From a virus: DNA of 25,836 bases. The translations under genes and the position numbers were made by a program. Below, piece by piece: positions 23,651 to 25,836 of the stretch; position 1 is the first letter of the stretch; every line of letters starts with the position of its first letter. The stretch lies in IMG/VR virus record IMGVR_UViG_3300042691_004628, positions 1-25,836 of that record; one strand, given 5' to 3'. The notes beneath the pieces are model-generated. The model worked only from the letters and a program-made list of their open reading frames with translations. It had not been told where the DNA came from and did no database searches.

Positions 23651-25836
23651 TTAAGCCTTGGTGTATGTCAATATTTCTGCACTGATATCACTGGATCTAC
23701 GTTGTTCTGATATGAAATCATCTAATTTACTAGATAATGTACTGATTAAATCACGTAATATAGAGTTATCATTACTAGATTCTTTCATTGAATTGGTCAA
23801 TTCAGATAATGGCCGTTTAGTAATAGAGTTGTCTGATTCTTTAGTTGTATTTTGTTCTTTATAAAAATCAAGAAAATTTTTCAATATCGATATTGGCACC
23901 ACTGCTTCTTTACCATGCAATTGTACTGGATATCCAGACTCTGGTCCTTTAAACAATCCACCTGTTCTTGCGCCCAATTCAGCATGAATATGTCCTTTAC
24001 CTACTGCTTTTTTACTACGGTCATTATATTCATCCTTAACCATAATTCCGGGCATTGCTTGTTTTAGTTGTGCGGCCAGTGCTTGCCCTGCTTCAATTGA
24101 CGGGAATTCTTGTAGTGTAAAGTCTAATGCTTTACCTTGTACATGCTTACTACCTGGTACATTATCATTATGGTATTTGTCATTAAAAGAAGTAAAATGA
24201 GCAAAGCCAGGTACACTACTTTGAATTGCCCTTGCTAATTCAATAAGTTTAGGATCTAGGGTAGATCCTGTACGATGTACATCCCCTTGTTTAATTTTAA
24301 GGCCTTCTAATGGATTTTTTTCTTTTCCTTCTTCAGAGTTTGATATACTAGTAGGAGTTTTGTTAGTAATTCCAACGGAAGCAACCTTAGCTTGGCCAGC
24401 AGTATATTTGCTAACTTGAATAGAATCTTTAATAGTAGCTAGCTTATCTTTAATATTTTTTATCTTATTGTCCAACACAGCATCAGTTTCTTTGTATTTT
24501 TCAACCCCGTGTTTTTTCTTAAATTCTTCACTTCCTTCTTCTAATCGTTTTCTTTTTTCTAATGCTTCCGTTAATTCTTGTTCTACTCTTGTTTTCTTTT
24601 TGGATAGTATGAGTTGTTTTTCTTCTTCTTCTTGTATTGTTGATTTCACATCTGATATAGTTTCATAAGTTTTAAACATACCTGTTAAATCAGGGCCGCC
24701 AAACCACTTTAAAGTTTTAGCTATCTGCAAACTAAATTGTTTTACTACCTCACCAAACCCAACAATAACTGGAGTAGTTATATTTCCCAAGGTATAATTA
24801 AATTGTTCTAACGCACTTCTGGTTGCTCTTTCTGCTTGTTCTTGTTTAGCAAAATTTTCAATTCTATTGCCTGTTTCTTTCTTATCAATGTTTTTTCTAA
24901 ATTCAGCTAACGCCTTTGCATCTTTACCGAGGAATGCCATCATACCACGGTATGTTTCTATACCTAGCAAAAATTCTTTTACAGAGTCGGCGCCACCGTA
25001 TTTTAATTGAGTTGCAAATTGTTCAAATCTAGGCTCTAATAACTGAGCGGTACCTTGCAGATTTTTATACAATCCATCCATCATTGCTTGATCATTGGCA
25101 AATTTTTGTTTACCAAAATCTACCATACCGGCAATACCTTGCGGGCCTACAGACTGTAATATCTTAGCACCAAATTCATCTACAATAGCACCACCTGTAC
25201 GTATGATAGATTTTGCCCCAGTTGCATAATCTTCCCCATATGCTAATGAATATGCTTGAACTTGCAATCTTGCTTTTTTTTGATTTTCACCGCTCAGCGT
25301 ATTCAGATATGATTGAAATGCTAAATCTTCTTCTTGTTTTCTTCTAGCCTTATCTGCTTCCTCACGATTTTTTCCGGTCAATGCTGATAATTCGTTTAGA
25401 TTACGTAAATAACCCATTGTATCTTTGTTTAAATCTGCGGTTGTTCTTTTATTTGTATTGCCTGCAAGACTTAGACTGGCTATAAAACTTCCTGTCGTAT
25501 TGACAGCTTCTTCCATGGTATAACCTAAACGAAATAATTCTTTTTGAGTTCCTTCTTTTAACGTTTGACCAAATACTTCAGCAAAAATCTTTCTACCTTG
25601 TCCCACAGTTGAACTTAGGTTAGCTAACTCTGGACTTACTTTTGATATTGCGGCTACATACTTGTCTACCTCTTGTACGCTTAATCCAGTTTTTTGTAAA
25701 TCATTTAGTAATTCTTGAAGATTTGTACTGTCAATTTGACCAATCTTAGATAGTGATTGATAAGTTTTAACAAGTGCATCGTTCTGTCTTAGGCTTTCTC
25801 CTACTAACGTGCCCATAACGTTGACCAACATGCCAA
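23651..25836 (-). CDS. Tape-measure-like tail protein with M15-type zinc peptidase domain (5' end missing)
   Basis: The frame is open at the right edge; a Met at 25831 is probably internal. About 727 C-terminal residues are visible (numbered from that Met). Residues 1-380 are helical, with no clear family; 400-470 are a charged coiled coil (QEEEEKQLILSKKKTRVEQE onward). At 525-620 there is a peptidase M15-like domain: SKHVQGKALDF (561-571) fits the zinc motif SxHxxGxAxD (H563, D570) and GHIHAE (613-618) supplies the distal HxH. Right after it comes TGGLFKGPESGYPVQLHGKE followed by AVVPI (623-647), a motif typical of the C-terminal part of phage tape measure proteins. The likely roles are setting tail length and cutting peptidoglycan peptides during DNA entry. 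It sits directly before the portal gene, where T4 has its tail-tube gene 19. Confidence 0.8.
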   Translation of the reverse strand, partial: GMLVNVMGTLVGESLRQNDALVKTYQSLSKIGQIDSTNLQELLNDLQKTGLSVQEVDKYVAAISKVSPELANLSSTVGQGRKIFAEVFGQTLKEGTQKELFRLGYTMEEAVNTTGSFIASLSLAGNTNKRTTADLNKDTMGYLRNLNELSALTGKNREEADKARRKQEEDLAFQSYLNTLSGENQKKARLQVQAYSLAYGEDYATGAKSIIRTGGAIVDEFGAKILQSVGPQGIAGMVDFGKQKFANDQAMMDGLYKNLQGTAQLLEPRFEQFATQLKYGGADSVKEFLLGIETYRGMMAFLGKDAKALAEFRKNIDKKETGNRIENFAKQEQAERATRSALEQFNYTLGNITTPVIVGFGEVVKQFSLQIAKTLKWFGGPDLTGMFKTYETISDVKSTIQEEEEKQLILSKKKTRVEQELTEALEKRKRLEEGSEEFKKKHGVEKYKETDAVLDNKIKNIKDKLATIKDSIQVSKYTAGQAKVASVGITNKTPTSISNSEEGKEKNPLEGLKIKQGDVHRTGSTLDPKLIELARAIQSSVPGFAHFTSFNDKYHNDNVPGSKHVQGKALDFTLQEFPSIEAGQALAAQLKQAMPGIMVKDEYNDRSKKAVGKGHIHAELGARTGGLFKGPESGYPVQLHGKEAVVPISILKNFLDFYKEQNTTKESDNSITKRPLSELTNSMKESSNDNSILRDLISTLSSKLDDFISEQRRSSDISAEILTYTKA

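Noticed and set aside
1-25836. Diversity-generating retroelement acting on the fibre tips
   Set aside because: No reverse transcriptase and no adenine-biased template/variable repeat pair is visible; the repeat differences are not concentrated at A positions in one copy.

Overview
The window is a late structural-gene block of a tailed, contractile-tail (T4-like) bacteriophage or an uncultured relative. Every supported gene lies on the minus strand, so the biological reading order runs from high to low coordinates. The assignment rests on recognisable T4 head genes in T4 order: portal (gp20), two small core-type genes, prohead protease (gp21), scaffold (gp22) and major capsid protein (gp23). 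The DNA is AT-rich and tightly packed. It shows no tRNA, integrase, transposase or CRISPR. The host cannot be read from the window; fibre modules of this style are, from memory, common in aquatic T4-like phages, so an aquatic host is an inference.

Layout from right to left. (1) 25836-23651: a tape-measure-like protein, cut by the window edge, carrying an M15-type zinc peptidase domain. (2) 23633-17628: the head module, with portal, a small basic protein, an acidic core protein, protease, scaffold and major capsid protein. (3) 17494-460: five tandem fibre genes of 229, 761, 2867, 1072 and 708 aa. They are built from the same short Asn/Gly/Thr/Ser-rich shaft repeats, share an N-terminal motif, and four of the five share a C-terminal domain. 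(4) 457-1: the start of a glycine-rich tail protein that runs off the left edge.

Control signals are visible. T4-type late promoter octamers (TATAAATA or GATAAATA on the minus strand) precede the acidic core gene and the first fibre gene. Each lies directly behind a factor-independent terminator hairpin, giving two identical gene/terminator/late promoter/gene junctions. Similar octamers sit almost on the start codons of the portal gene and the 74-aa gene.

The most unusual part is the fibre cassette. It takes up about two thirds of the window and includes an 8.6-kb gene with 18 recognisable QPN-type repeats and a 126-aa tandem duplication. The five genes look like a graded series expanded by duplication and module shuffling, with the last one carrying a different C-terminal domain. 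The head genes would build the prohead: the scaffold and core are assembled on the portal, the protease matures them, and MCP cleavage is predicted after an L-A-E site. The fibres and the Gly-rich protein would decorate the particle and contact the host.
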